Source: Candidatus Binataceae bacterium
GTDB lineage: Bacteria > Desulfobacterota > Binatia > Binatales > Binataceae
Direction of reading: 5' to 3'
DNA length: 64,000 bases
Assembly (NCBI GenBank): GCA_035508495.1
Contig: DATJMX010000068.1
Span: forward strand, 1-64,000
Part shown: piece by piece, positions 35,427-44,470 of the stretch
Layout: the number at the start of each line of letters is the position of its first letter
Numbering within the stretch: position 1 is the first letter of the stretch
Position numbers and translations under genes: made by a program
Notes under the pieces: generated by a model
The model's input: the letters and a program-made list of their open reading frames with translations, nothing else
The model's database searches: none
Told to the model about the DNA's origin: nothing

Positions 35427-36854
35427 ATGGCAGCGCCAGTACAGGAAGTTTCATCCGCTCGTGAGCTGAGGCCGGGCCTCTCGCTCTTCGATTCCGTCAC
35501 GCTCGTTGCGGGCTCGATGATCGGCTCGGGAATCTTCATCGTGTCGGCCGATATCACGCGCCAGGTGGGATCGCCGGCGGGCCTGCTGCTGGTGTGGATC
35601 ATCAGCGGCGTGATGACGATTGCGGGCGCGCTCGCATATGGCGAGCTGGCCGCGATGATGCCGCAGGCGGGCGGGCAATACGTTTATCTGCGCGAAGCGT
35701 ACGGCGGGATGTGGGCGTTCATGTTCGGCTGGACGCTGCTGCTCGTGATCCAGACCGGCACGATCGCGGCGGTCGCAGTCGCGTTCGCGCGATTCGCGGG
35801 CGTGATGTGGCCGCTGTTCGGCTCGACGATGTGGTTCTCGCTCGGCTCTTTCGGCCTGTCGGGCGAGCGGTTCGGCGCGATTTTAGTGATCGCACTTCTC
35901 ACCGCGACCAATCTGCGCGGACTCAATCTCGGCAAGCTGGTGCAGAACGCCTTCACCAGCGCGAAGCTCGCCTCGCTCGTACTCATCATCGTGCTCGGCT
36001 GTTTGATCGCGCCGAAGCACACGGCGATCGCAGCCAACTTCGGCAGCTCGGGCGCATTTTTCGGCGGATCGTCGATCACGCTCGCGGCGTTCGGCGCGGC
36101 GATGGTCGGCGGCCTCTTCTCGGCCGACGCGTGGGCGAGCGTGACCTTCGCCGCCGCTGAAGTGAAGAATCCCAAGCGCGATCTTCCGCTCGCACTCGCA
36201 TTCGGCACGGGCGTCGTCATCTTGCTCTACCTGCTCACCAACATTTCGTACCTGTTCCAGCTTCCCGCAGTAGGTATCGCGCAATCGGCGACGACCTTCG
36301 GCCGCGGCATCTCGCACGCGACCACGGACCGCGTCGCGGCCGCCGCGATGGAATCGGTGTGGGGCAGATCCGGCGCGACGATCACCGCGATCCTGGTGAT
36401 GATCTCGGCGTTCGGATGCGCCAACGGTCTCATCCTGACCGGGGCGCGCGTGATCTATGCGATGGCGCAGGACCGCGTCTTCTTCGCCGCGGCGGGACGG
36501 CTGAGCAAGGCCAACGTACCCGCAGTTGCGCTCGTAATGCAGGGCGTGTGGGCGGCACTGCTCGCGATCTCGGGGACATACTCCGAGCTGCTCGACTACG
36601 TGATCTTCGCGCAGCTCATGTTCTACGTGCTGACCGTCGCCGCGGTATTCGTGCTGCGCATTCGGCGCCCCGACGCTCCGCGTCCGTACAAGGCGTGGGG
36701 CTATCCGATCGTGCCCGCGATTTACATCGTCGCGGCAACCGCGCTGATGCTCGATCTGCTCGTCGTGCGCCCGCGGTTCACCTGGCCCGGACTCTTGATC
36801 GCGCTGAGCGGCGTGCCGATTTACCTGGCCGGCGCGCGCGAGCGCTCGCGCTAG
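35427..36854 (+). CDS. APC-superfamily amino acid permease
   Basis: A 475-residue inner-membrane permease with about 12 hydrophobic helices. The first contains GLSLFDSVTLVAGSMIGSGI, whose GSGIF is the unwound substrate-binding motif of APC transporters. TM6-like SADAWASVTFAAAEVKNPKR, with the E..NPKRDLP segment, and ISAFGCANGLILTGARVIYAMA in TM8 support LAT/APA-type membership. Members move amino acids in symport or exchange. The substrate cannot be read from sequence. Its stop overlaps the convergent PLP enzyme stop by four bases. Ordinary composition for the region. Confidence 0.88.
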   Translation: MAAPVQEVSSARELRPGLSLFDSVTLVAGSMIGSGIFIVSADITRQVGSPAGLLLVWIISGVMTIAGALAYGELAAMMPQAGGQYVYLREAYGGMWAFMFGWTLLLVIQTGTIAAVAVAFARFAGVMWPLFGSTMWFSLGSFGLSGERFGAILVIALLTATNLRGLNLGKLVQNAFTSAKLASLVLIIVLGCLIAPKHTAIAANFGSSGAFFGGSSITLAAFGAAMVGGLFSADAWASVTFAAAEVKNPKRDLPLALAFGTGVVILLYLLTNISYLFQLPAVGIAQSATTFGRGISHATTDRVAAAAMESVWGRSGATITAILVMISAFGCANGLILTGARVIYAMAQDRVFFAAAGRLSKANVPAVALVMQGVWAALLAISGTYSELLDYVIFAQLMFYVLTVAAVFVLRIRRPDAPRPYKAWGYPIVPAIYIVAATALMLDLLVVRPRFTWPGLLIALSGVPIYLAGARERSR

Positions 36855-38089
36855 ATCGTATCCAGGGCGCGGGTGAATTCGTCGAGCAGGTCGCGCCAGT
36901 GCTCGGTGCCGACCGAGATTCGCACCAGAGCGTCGGTGATGCCGGCACGCTCGAACTCCTGTGCCGAGAATTCGCTGTGCGTCGTCGTCATCGGATGGCA
37001 TACGAGAGTCTCGACGCCGCCGAGGCTCACTGCGTTTTTCGCGATTTTCAGATGGCGCAAGAATTCGAATGCTGCCGGCTTGCCGCCTTCGACCACGATC
37101 GAAATCAGCGAGCCCGGGTAATCGGTCTGCGCATCGCGGATTCGAATCTGCTCGGGATCGGTAAACAGCGAAGGATAGATGACGCGTTTCACGCGCGGAT
37201 GCCTGGACAGCGGCTCGGCGATCCGTTGCGCGTTCTTGCTTTGGCGGTTCATTCGCAGCGCGACGGTCGAGAGCCGCGAATCCAGCATCCAGCATTCGTC
37301 AGCTTGTAAAATATTTCCCAGGAGCGCGCGAAAGCCCGTCAGCGTCTCGATCAATTCAGGCTCGGAAGCGAGCACCGCTCCCGCGAGCAGATCGCTGAAA
37401 CCGCCAAGGAATTTCGTCGCCGAATAGACGGCGAGATCGGCGCCTGCCGCCAGCGGATGCTGAAACGTCGGGCCTAACAGCGTGTTATCGACCGCCAGCA
37501 GCGGACGCTTTGGATGCAGCCGCACAGCAGCCGCCGCCCGCGCGATATCGGTCATCATCAGGGTCGGATTGGCGGGCGTCTCAATCAGCACAAGCTTCGC
37601 ATTCGGCGTCTGCGCAATCGTGTCGGCCAGCGCTTTCGTATCCCCGGCGCGAACCGGCCGAGCCTCGAAGCCGAGCTGCTCGATGATCTGATGAATCAGA
37701 TGCTGCGTCCCGCCATAGAGCGGCTGCGTATAGACCAGCGCGCTGCCGCGCTCGAGGAACGAGAGCATCACGGTGAAGATCGCGGCCATGCCTGAATTGA
37801 AAATCGCCGCGGATTTCGCGCCGCGCTCGAGCGGCACGAGTTGCTCTTCGAGAATCTCCGCATTCGGATGATTGAGCCGGGCATAGATCAGGTCGGGACG
37901 ATCGTCGCCGACCGGCGAGATTTTTCCGAGCACGATCTCGAAGGCGCGCTCGGCGGCCTCGGGACTCGGAAAAACGAATGTCGAACTCCGGTAAACCGGT
38001 GGCCGCGCGGAGCCGACCGACAGCGCGGGATCGAAACCCTTAGTCAACACAGCAGTCTCAGGCCGGACGCGATAGGAAATTCTCGCCAT
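36851..38089 (-). CDS. Cys/Met-metabolism PLP enzyme (cystathionine gamma-synthase family)
   Basis: A 412-residue fold-type I PLP enzyme of the gamma-synthase/gamma-lyase group. Landmarks include YARLNHPNAEILEEQLVPLE near the N-terminus, FNSGMAAIFTVML, LIETPANPTLMMTDI, the PLP-lysine motif YSATKFLGGFSDLLAG and the C-terminal LVCHPMTTTHSEFS and ISVGTEHWRDLLDEF. Reactions in the family include cystathionine synthesis or cleavage and methionine gamma-lysis; which applies is not evident. The start at 38089, preceded by GGAG, replaces a longer ORF start at 38158 that adds a non-conserved leader. Convergent with the APC permease gene. Confidence 0.88.
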   Translation of the reverse strand: MARISYRVRPETAVLTKGFDPALSVGSARPPVYRSSTFVFPSPEAAERAFEIVLGKISPVGDDRPDLIYARLNHPNAEILEEQLVPLERGAKSAAIFNSGMAAIFTVMLSFLERGSALVYTQPLYGGTQHLIHQIIEQLGFEARPVRAGDTKALADTIAQTPNAKLVLIETPANPTLMMTDIARAAAAVRLHPKRPLLAVDNTLLGPTFQHPLAAGADLAVYSATKFLGGFSDLLAGAVLASEPELIETLTGFRALLGNILQADECWMLDSRLSTVALRMNRQSKNAQRIAEPLSRHPRVKRVIYPSLFTDPEQIRIRDAQTDYPGSLISIVVEGGKPAAFEFLRHLKIAKNAVSLGGVETLVCHPMTTTHSEFSAQEFERAGITDALVRISVGTEHWRDLLDEFTRALDTI

Positions 38090-38265
38090 GACGATTCTCC
38101 AGCGCTGCGGAGTGAAGTGAGCCTGTATCAATTGAAGCACTCCTGCGCGGCGCGGCAAAATCGGCCGGCGCTGCCGATCCGCGCGCCTAACGCTTTTTCA
38201 TTCGAATGTTGTAGTCTCGCGATCCGGAACGGCGCCGCAGCAACTGCTCATTCCGGAGGACCGCG

Positions 38266-39450
38266 ATGCAGCAACTCAACACAGAGCGCGAGCAACGCTT
38301 CATCGATCTAGCCGCTGGCCTGGCCGACGACTTTGCTCAGCGCGCGGCCAAGCACGACGAGGAAGGATCATTTCCGTTCGAGAATTACGCGCGGCTCAAG
38401 GAGACGGGCTACACGCGGCTCATCATTCCAGAGAGCCTCGGCGGTCTCGGCGCGACGATGCTCGAGCGGATCAAAGCGCAGGAGCGGCTCGCGCAGGGAT
38501 GCGGCGCGACCGCGCTCGCGATCAACATGCACTTCAACGTGCTGGGACTCCTGATCGATGTGCATCGCAAGTTCAAGGACCCCAACCTCGAGCGAATCCT
38601 GCGGCGCATCGCGAGCGAGCATCTGATCTGCGGCGGCTCAGGCTCGGAGCCCGATAACGCGATAATCGCCATCCGTCCACGCACCGTCGCAGCCAAGGGC
38701 GACGGCGGATGGATCATCAACGGGCGCAAGATCTTCGGCACCCAGAGTATCGCGCTCGATTACTTCTTCTGCGAAGCGACTTGGGAAGACGCGCCGCAGG
38801 GACCGACGATCCTGACGCTCTTCATCTCGCCGCGCGACACCCCCGGGCTCGCATTCAAGGACGACTGGAAGGTGATGGGCATGCGCGCGACCGAGTCGCG
38901 CAGCTCCGAGCTCAAGGATGCGTTCGTGCCGCCGACCTCGGTGATCCTGCAGCGGCCGGTCTCGAACAGCGGCCGCGTGACGAAGATTTTCGCCAAGGCG
39001 CCGTTCACGATCGGCGCACCGTATATCGGAATCGCAGTCGCGGCGCGCAACTTCGTGGTCGATTTCATGCGCGACCGCCATCGCTTCCCGTACAAGAAGC
39101 CAATGAGCAACTTGCCAAGCGTGTACAACAAGGTCGGCGAGATGGATTTGCTCATCGAAGGCGCGCGCGCAGCGATGTGGAAGGCCGCCGGCGAAATGGA
39201 TCGTGATCATCCGCGAAGCTGGTCGCGCAAGGCCGTCGCCGCGCGCATGATCGCGATCGAAAACTCGGTGCGCGTCGTCGATCTCGCGCTGCGCGCCGCG
39301 GGCGGCTCGTCGTACTTCAAGCGGCTGCCGCTCGAGCGGCTGTTCCGCGACGTGCGCGCCGGCCTTTACCATCCGTTCGACAGCGACGAGACGCTCGAAT
39401 TCCTCGGCAAGAGCGCGTTCGATCTTCCACTGGTCGAGGAAATCGACTGA
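38266..39450 (+). CDS. Acyl-CoA dehydrogenase family protein
   Basis: A 394-residue FAD enzyme. Typical segments are YTRLIIPESLGGLGATMLER, a beta-domain with GGSGSEPDN and GWIINGRKIFGTQSIALDYF, KVMGMRATESRSSELKD, a central helix with VVDFMRDRHRFPYKKP and a C-terminal GGSSYFKRLPLERLFRDVRA. In place of the usual YEGT catalytic segment there is FDSDETLEFLGK, so acyl-CoA dehydrogenation with the canonical Glu is uncertain. The family includes flavin monooxygenases with this C-terminal form. GGAGGA precedes the ATG. An SDR gene follows after 78 bases and may be in the same operon. Confidence 0.82.
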   Translation: MQQLNTEREQRFIDLAAGLADDFAQRAAKHDEEGSFPFENYARLKETGYTRLIIPESLGGLGATMLERIKAQERLAQGCGATALAINMHFNVLGLLIDVHRKFKDPNLERILRRIASEHLICGGSGSEPDNAIIAIRPRTVAAKGDGGWIINGRKIFGTQSIALDYFFCEATWEDAPQGPTILTLFISPRDTPGLAFKDDWKVMGMRATESRSSELKDAFVPPTSVILQRPVSNSGRVTKIFAKAPFTIGAPYIGIAVAARNFVVDFMRDRHRFPYKKPMSNLPSVYNKVGEMDLLIEGARAAMWKAAGEMDRDHPRSWSRKAVAARMIAIENSVRVVDLALRAAGGSSYFKRLPLERLFRDVRAGLYHPFDSDETLEFLGKSAFDLPLVEEID

Positions 39451-39528
39451 TCACTCTGACACAAAATCCTGCCGCCAGGAGATGTTACTGACACACTCCG
39501 AGGCGGTCGAACCTGAAGGAGCATGAAG

Positions 39529-40293
39529 ATGGCGGGAATTCTTGAAGGCAAGGTGGCGCTGATCACCGGCGCAGGCTCGGGAATCGGCCGCGCGACGGCG
39601 AAAATCTTCGCCCGTGAAGGCGCAAAGCTCGTGCTGGCCGACGTGGTCGAAGAAGGCGGGCATCAAACGCTCGCGATGATCGGCGACACCGGCGGCGACG
39701 CGATCTTTATCCGCACCGACGTATCGCGCGAAAGCGACGTCAACGCCGCCGTCGCGAAGGCGGTGGAGAAATACGGGCGCCTCGATTGCGCGTTCAACAA
39801 TGCCGGTATCGAGGGCCAGGGCGGCATGACGCACGAGTGCACCTTCGAGAACTGGAATCGCGTCATCGCGATCGATCTGACCGGCGTGTGGCTCTGCATG
39901 AAAGCCGAGATCGCGCAGATGCTGAAGCAGGGCAAGGGCGGCGCGATCGTGAACACGTCGTCAGGCGCGGGCCTCGCGGGCGTGAAGGGGATGCCGGCGT
40001 ACGTCGCGGCGAAGCACGGCGTCGCAGGACTCACGAAGTCGGCGGCGATCGAATACGGTCGTCACGGGATCCGCGTCAACGCAGTCTGCCCCGGTCCGAT
40101 TCGCACCCCGATGATGGAGCGCCTGCTGGGCGAGCGTCCCAACGCGGAAGAGCGTTTCGCCCGCGGCGGCCCGCTCAAGCGACTCGGCGACCCGCAGGAA
40201 ATCGGCGAAGCCGTCGCATTCCTATGCTCCGATCACGCATCCTACGTAACAGGCCTGCCGATGCCAGTAGACGGCGGCTTCATGGCGCAGTAG
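39529..40293 (+). CDS. SDR-family oxidoreductase
   Basis: A 254-residue classical short-chain dehydrogenase. The cofactor motif is ITGAGSGIGRAT near residues 12-23 and NNAG lies near 88. Catalytic Ser is in VNTSSGAGLAG and YVAAKHG is the YxxxK motif. The C-terminus GLPMPVDGGFMAQ is usual. An acidic residue after the second strand (VLADVVEEGG) suggests NAD+ rather than NADP+. The ATG at 39529 is used; an ATG two codons earlier is too close to GAAGGAG. Cotranscription with the acyl-CoA dehydrogenase-like gene upstream suggests beta-oxidation or alicyclic alcohol oxidation (inference). Confidence 0.87.
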   Translation: MAGILEGKVALITGAGSGIGRATAKIFAREGAKLVLADVVEEGGHQTLAMIGDTGGDAIFIRTDVSRESDVNAAVAKAVEKYGRLDCAFNNAGIEGQGGMTHECTFENWNRVIAIDLTGVWLCMKAEIAQMLKQGKGGAIVNTSSGAGLAGVKGMPAYVAAKHGVAGLTKSAAIEYGRHGIRVNAVCPGPIRTPMMERLLGERPNAEERFARGGPLKRLGDPQEIGEAVAFLCSDHASYVTGLPMPVDGGFMAQ

Positions 40294-40316
40294 CGAACGC
40301 GCGCCATTCTCCGAAT

Positions 40317-40480
40317 CCCTCTCCCGTTACTTCACGGGAGAGGGTGGCCGGCGCGCCAAAGGCGCGACGGTCAGGTGAGGGTGCTGGATCGTAGCGTGAC
40401 CACGGATAGCCGATTCGCAAGCACTCGCAGTCAACGTGCGCCGTCTCTCAACAAATCGGAACCCTCACCTGCCTGACGCG
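40317..40480. repeat. Intergenic palindromic repeat element
   Basis: The core hairpin is CCCTCTCCCG (40317-40326) with CGGGAGAGGG (40335-40344). A GTCAGGTGAGGGT copy at 40370-40382 recurs in inverted form near 40460-40480 (ACCCTCACCTGCCTGAC), the latter with a 4-base insertion. The layout and the motif GGGAGAGGGT...GGTGAGGGT match palindromic intergenic repeats that I recall from many proteobacteria. It lies between convergent genes and might also stop transcription. Confidence 0.6.
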
Positions 40481-40484
40481 CGGC

Positions 40485-40955
40485 CTATTCATGCTCGCGC
40501 GACTTCACCAATCGCAGCGGCGTATAGATGATCGGCACGGAGCCGTCCTGCTTTACGATCTGATTGCGCGTGCGGACGAGGCCCGTGCCGGGTCGCTTGC
40601 TCTTGCGGCTTTCGATGACCTCGCACTCGACGTGAATCGTGTCGCCGACGAAGGTCGGCCCTTTTACGTCAAGCTCCATGTTGAGGAACGCGAGGCCCAC
40701 CCCCTGCAGCACCGATTGGATTAGCAGGCCCTCCGCGAGCGTGTATGCGAGCGCGCCGGGCACGACGCGGCCTTTGATTGCAGACTCGCTGGCGAGGAAC
40801 TCGGTGTTCATGAACAACACCTCGAGCATCCCGGTGCAGGAAATGAAATTCACGAGATCGGTTTCCGTGATCGTGCGCCCGACGGTCTTGAACTTGCGCC
40901 CGAGCGGCAGATCTTCGAAGTAAAATCCCAGGCCAACGGTTTCGATTTGTTCCAC
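40485..40955 (-). CDS. MaoC-like (R)-hydratase / hot-dog dehydratase
   Basis: A 156-residue single hot-dog protein of the MaoC type, which hydrates enoyl-CoA or similar substrates. GFYFEDLPLGRKFKTVGRTI and TETDLVNFISCTGM begin the fold; GRVVPGALAYTLAEGL is the hot-dog helix, and FVGDTIHVECEVIESRKSK follows. The usual MaoC active-site Asp/His dyad is not obvious: the helix reads VNFISCTG where many have a catalytic Asp and His, so a different reaction is possible. The start is GTG at 40955, preceded by GAGG six bases away; a longer ORF from 41006 would overlap the hydrolase gene by 26 bases. Confidence 0.75.
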   Translation of the reverse strand: MEQIETVGLGFYFEDLPLGRKFKTVGRTITETDLVNFISCTGMLEVLFMNTEFLASESAIKGRVVPGALAYTLAEGLLIQSVLQGVGLAFLNMELDVKGPTFVGDTIHVECEVIESRKSKRPGTGLVRTRNQIVKQDGSVPIIYTPLRLVKSREHE

Positions 40956-40980
40956 GTAATGCCTCGTGTTGACTAGATGT

Positions 40981-41598
40981 TTAGAGCGCCTCGACGAATT
41001 CGACAATCGACGCGATTGCCACGCCGAGGTTCTGCGCCTCGCTGCGGCCCGAGCTGACGCGCGGCTTGAGCGAGTGATCGCCGTCTTCGATCCATTTGAT
41101 GCGAATCGATTTGGAGAGTTTGTACCTCGCGATCTCGTCGGGCTTCCCGAACGAATCGCGGGTGCCTTGCAGGATCAGCGCGGGCGTCTTCAGATTTTCC
41201 AGATGACGCGTGCGGGTCTGCTCGGACTTGCCGGGCGGATGAAACGGATAGCCGAGGCATACGAGGCCACGCACGCCGGCGTCGTCGGCGACCATGCTCG
41301 CGATCCTGCCGCCGAGCGACTTGCCGCCGATGACTAGCTTCTTCGGGCCGCCGAGCTTTTCGATCGTCTGGCGCCATGACTCCACCAGGACGGGACCGGG
41401 ATCGGGCGCTCCGCCTTTGCCAGTCTCGCGCCGCCGCCGCATGTACGGAAACTCGAAGCGCGCGACGCGGACGCCCGCCTGCGCCACGCCCTTGGCGATC
41501 GTTTCCATGAACGGCGAATCCATCGGCGCGCCCGCGCCATGCGCCAGCACGAGCGTAATCGCAGCGGTCTTGGCCCCATCGAAAATGAACTCACTCAT
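40981..41598 (-). CDS. Alpha/beta-hydrolase of the KANL3/Tex30-like group
   Basis: A 205-residue hydrolase. The opening SEFIFDGAKTAAITLVLAHG with HGAGAPMDSPFME supplies the oxyanion strand. The nucleophile elbow is IGGKSLGGRIAS (G-K-S-L-G). The acid is in LQGTRDSFG and the catalytic His in EDGDHSLKPR, so the Ser-Asp-His triad is complete. It resembles dienelactone-hydrolase-like proteins related to KANL3/Tex30. Start at 41598; the longer ORF adds a non-conserved stretch. The next gene downstream is the MaoC-like gene 25 bases away, so the two likely share an mRNA. Substrate unknown. Confidence 0.8.
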   Translation of the reverse strand: MSEFIFDGAKTAAITLVLAHGAGAPMDSPFMETIAKGVAQAGVRVARFEFPYMRRRRETGKGGAPDPGPVLVESWRQTIEKLGGPKKLVIGGKSLGGRIASMVADDAGVRGLVCLGYPFHPPGKSEQTRTRHLENLKTPALILQGTRDSFGKPDEIARYKLSKSIRIKWIEDGDHSLKPRVSSGRSEAQNLGVAIASIVEFVEAL

Positions 41599-41732
41599 CG
41601 CGGGCTCGATCATCGAGCCATCGATCGTTTTGCGCAAGCGGCCGCATTCGACGAATCGGGGCTTGGCTGCGCGCGGCGGACGCAGTACATACCGAATATC
41701 CGCCGCGAAACCGCTCACATGAGGAAGTGCCG

Positions 41733-42704
41733 ATGAAAAAACGCAAACTCGGAAGTCAGGGCCTCGTAGTTTCGGAGCTCGGCCTCGGATGCATGGGGAT
41801 GTCGCAGTTCTATGGCCCGCGCGACGATAACGAATCCAATGCGACGCTCGAGCGCGCTATCGAGCTGGGAGTCGACTTCTTCGACACCGCCGACGTTTAT
41901 GGGATCGGCCACAACGAGGAGCTGGTAGGCAAAGCGCTGAAGAAGCATCGCAACAAGATCGCGCTCGCGACGAAGTTCGCCAACCAGGTGCTGCCCGACG
42001 GCAAGCGCGCAATCAACGGCCGGCCCGAGTATGTGCGCTCGGCCTGCGATGCATCGCTGAAACGCCTCGGCGTCGATCACATCGATCTCTACTACCAGCA
42101 TCGCGTCGACAAGAACGTTCCGATCGAGGATACGGTCGGTGCGATGGCCGAGCTCGTGCGCCAGGGCAAGGTGCGATACCTCGGGCTTTCTGAGGCAAGC
42201 GCCCAGACGATTCGCCGCGCGCACAAGGTGCATCCGATCACCGCGCTGCAATCGGAGTATTCGCTGTGGACGCGCGACTACGAGGACGAAGTGATTCCGA
42301 CGCTGCGCGAGCTCGGCATCGGCTTCGTACCGTTCAGCCCGCTCGGACGCGGACTTCTGAGTGGCACGATCAACGCGCTGCCCGAAGACGACATGCGGCG
42401 CAAGATCTCGCCGCGCTTTGAGGGCGACAATCTCGATCAGAATCTCAAGGTAATCGAGCGGCTCAAGCAAATCGCTGACGAAAAGAAAATCACGCCGAGT
42501 CAGCTCGCGCTCGCATGGGTGCTGGCGCAAGGCGACGACATGGTGCCGATCCCGGGAACCAAGCGCCGCAAGTATCTCGAAGAAAATGTCGCGGCGGCGA
42601 GCGTCGTGTTATCGAAAAGCGACCTCGCGCGAATCGAGGAAGTGGCACCCAAGGGCTTCGCCGCCGGCGGCCGCTATCATGATATGAGTACGGTGAACAT
42701 CTAA
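41733..42704 (+). CDS. Aldo-keto reductase
   Basis: A 323-residue AKR with a TIM barrel. KKRKLGSQGLVVSELGLGCM begins it. The catalytic Asp and Tyr are in FFDTADVYGIGHNE, Lys in IALATKFANQ and His in DLYYQHRVD. NADPH-binding segments near the end are VPIPGTKRRKYLEEN and IEEVAPKGFAAGGRY. It belongs to the YajO/PhdYeM-like group that reduces aldehydes and ketones. GAGGA precedes the ATG; a GTG two codons earlier is possible. It is followed after 25 bases by a deazaflavin-type reductase gene, suggesting an operon for carbonyl or quinone detoxification (inference). Confidence 0.9.
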   Translation: MKKRKLGSQGLVVSELGLGCMGMSQFYGPRDDNESNATLERAIELGVDFFDTADVYGIGHNEELVGKALKKHRNKIALATKFANQVLPDGKRAINGRPEYVRSACDASLKRLGVDHIDLYYQHRVDKNVPIEDTVGAMAELVRQGKVRYLGLSEASAQTIRRAHKVHPITALQSEYSLWTRDYEDEVIPTLRELGIGFVPFSPLGRGLLSGTINALPEDDMRRKISPRFEGDNLDQNLKVIERLKQIADEKKITPSQLALAWVLAQGDDMVPIPGTKRRKYLEENVAAASVVLSKSDLARIEEVAPKGFAAGGRYHDMSTVNI

Positions 42705-42729
42705 GTCCTAGATCCGGAGGAGTGACGAC

Positions 42730-43143
42730 ATGACTGAGAGACAGCAGTTCAATCAGAAAGTGATCGAAGAGTTCCGCGCCAACGGCGGCAACGTCGGCGG
42801 CGCGTTCAAAGGTGCGCCGATGGTGCTGCTCACCGTCAAAGGCGCCAAGAGCGGCAAGGACTACACGATTCCGCTGGTGTATAGCCGCGACGGCGCTCGC
42901 TACGTGATCATCGCCTCGATGGCGGGGGCGCCAAACAATCCCGACTGGTTCCACAACGTCAAGGCGAGTCCGACCGTTACGCTCGAGATCGGCAAGGAGA
43001 AGTTCCAGGCCAAGGTCACGATCACGAGCGGCGAGGAACGCGAGCGCCTGTTCAACGCGCAAGCCGCGATCCTGCCGGTATTCAACGACTACAAGGCCAA
43101 GACCAAGCGCCAGATCCCGGTAATCGCCCTCGATCGCGTCTGA
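42730..43143 (+). CDS. F420-type deazaflavin-dependent nitroreductase/quinone reductase
   Basis: A 137-residue split-barrel protein of the Ddn/FDOR-A family (DUF385). The family features are VIEEFRANGGNVGGAFKGAP, VLLTVKGAKSGKDYTIPLVY, GARYVIIASMAGAPNNPDWF and HNVKASPTVTLEIGKEKF. These proteins use reduced F420 to reduce quinones or nitro compounds, so the organism probably makes F420; no F420 synthesis gene is in the window. GGAGGAGTG precedes the ATG. It follows the aldo-keto reductase gene closely and precedes YjbQ by 24 bases. Confidence 0.85.
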   Translation: MTERQQFNQKVIEEFRANGGNVGGAFKGAPMVLLTVKGAKSGKDYTIPLVYSRDGARYVIIASMAGAPNNPDWFHNVKASPTVTLEIGKEKFQAKVTITSGEERERLFNAQAAILPVFNDYKAKTKRQIPVIALDRV

Positions 43144-43167
43144 GCGCGTTCCGCGCGGTCGAACTCC

Positions 43168-43590
43168 ATGCGCTCGCATACGAAGTATCTCACGCTCAAG
43201 GTTCCGGAGCGCATGGAGTTCGTGAATATCACGGACGAGGTCGCCAACGCGGTGCAGGAGAGCGGTGTGCGCGAGGGACTTTGCCTCGTCAACGCGATGC
43301 ACATCACGGCGTCGGTGTTTATCAACGACGACGAGCCGGGACTGCATGAGGACTACAAGCGATGGCTCGAATGGCTCGCGCCGTTCGATCCGAGTCCCGA
43401 GCGCTATCATCATAATCGCACTGGCGAGGACAACGGCGACGCCCATCACAAGCGGCAGATCATGGGGCGCGAGGTCGTGGTTGCGATCACGGCCGGCAAG
43501 CTCGACTTCGGGCCGTGGGAGCAAATCTTCTACGGCGAGTTCGACGGCCGCCGTCCCAAGCGCATCCTGATCAAAATCATCGGCGAGTAA
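43168..43590 (+). CDS. YjbQ/UPF0047 family protein
   Basis: A 140-residue protein of the small YjbQ family (also annotated secondary thiamine-phosphate synthase). Diagnostic segments are EFVNITDEVANAVQESGVRE, GLCLVNAMHITASVFINDDE, YHHNRTGEDNGDAHHKRQIM and GPWEQIFYGEFDGRRPKRI. The His-rich HHNRTGEDNGDAHHK cluster is the likely metal or phosphate site. Thiamine-phosphate synthase activity has been reported only weakly for the family and the real role is unclear. It is the last gene of a possible three-gene operon. Confidence 0.88.
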   Translation: MRSHTKYLTLKVPERMEFVNITDEVANAVQESGVREGLCLVNAMHITASVFINDDEPGLHEDYKRWLEWLAPFDPSPERYHHNRTGEDNGDAHHKRQIMGREVVVAITAGKLDFGPWEQIFYGEFDGRRPKRILIKIIGE

Positions 43591-43594
43591 CGAA

Positions 43595-44329
43595 TCACGC
43601 GACCAGGTCTTTGCCCAGCGCGATGAGCAGACCGAAGATCTGGATCGCCGAGGCCTGAACCCGGATGCGGCTGCAGGAGGCCTGGAGCGTTTCTTTTTCC
43701 TTGCCCCGATCGCAGCTCTGCGCGCGGAGATCGTCGCGCCGGTTCCGGCAATCGGCGACGAGTTTTTCGCCGCCCGCGATCAGTTCGATGATTCCGCCTT
43801 GCACAGCATTGTTGCCGGGTTGTTTGAGTCCGATTTCCTCGAGCACGCCGAGCTTCTCGGCCGCCGTCGGATTCACGGTGAAATTGAAATCGCCGCGAAG
43901 CGCTTTCTGGATGTTGACCAGGCAATCGAGCAGCGTCTGATCCGCGGTCGCGAGCTTGCCAAACTGATTGGCGGGAAGCTGGAGAACCAGGTAGGTCTGC
44001 CTGATAGCCGCAGGCCATTCGCGCAGAGCCGAGTCGAGAAACGAGATCGATCGCTGCTGGTCGGCGATCGTGCCGTCGATGGCGCGAATTTTTTCTTCGC
44101 GCGATCTGACCATCAATTCGCCGACTACGATCGAGATGACGCCTATCGCGGCGCCTGCGATCAACAATAATAGTTTCATTTTGATCGGCGGGATCCCGAC
44201 GCTCGCATGCGGCACGGGCGTAGGCGTGGCCGAGTCGGCGGCCATCGCCGCAACGGTCCAGATCAATGTTCCAGTAGTCGCTAGCAATGCGGCGGTTGTG
44301 ACCCGTACGACTTTCGCGATTGCATCCAT
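43595..44329 (-). CDS. Hypothetical exported/membrane protein
   Basis: A 244-residue protein with no recognised family. Residues 1-32 look like a signal peptide (VVRVTTAALLATTGTLIWTV, AAMAADS). A second hydrophobic helix lies near 51-70 (KMKLLLLIAGAAIGVISIVV), followed by helices with a helical coil (EKIRAIDGTIADQQRSISFL), a central soluble part and a C-terminal hydrophobic segment (AIQIFGLLIALGKDLVA). Seven or so Cys are not arranged in a known motif. Its 3' end is four bases from YjbQ, convergent. Coding is plausible from composition and clean signal, function unknown. Confidence 0.62.
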   Translation of the reverse strand: MDAIAKVVRVTTAALLATTGTLIWTVAAMAADSATPTPVPHASVGIPPIKMKLLLLIAGAAIGVISIVVGELMVRSREEKIRAIDGTIADQQRSISFLDSALREWPAAIRQTYLVLQLPANQFGKLATADQTLLDCLVNIQKALRGDFNFTVNPTAAEKLGVLEEIGLKQPGNNAVQGGIIELIAGGEKLVADCRNRRDDLRAQSCDRGKEKETLQASCSRIRVQASAIQIFGLLIALGKDLVA

Positions 44330-44470
44330 CGGCCAATCCTTCCCCGGGTGAGTTGCGAGCCACCGATTGGTAGCGCAATCAGCACCGAAAAGCGCTCAAA
44401 TCGTGAATCTGCGGCCATTCCGTTCGAGGCCTCGAATTGTGCTATCTGATCTGTTCGCAAGGAGTTCGCA

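Noticed and set aside
35883..37295. 470-codon minus-strand frame across the APC permease and PLP enzyme genes
   Set aside because: It crosses two well-supported genes and has no protein-like segments.
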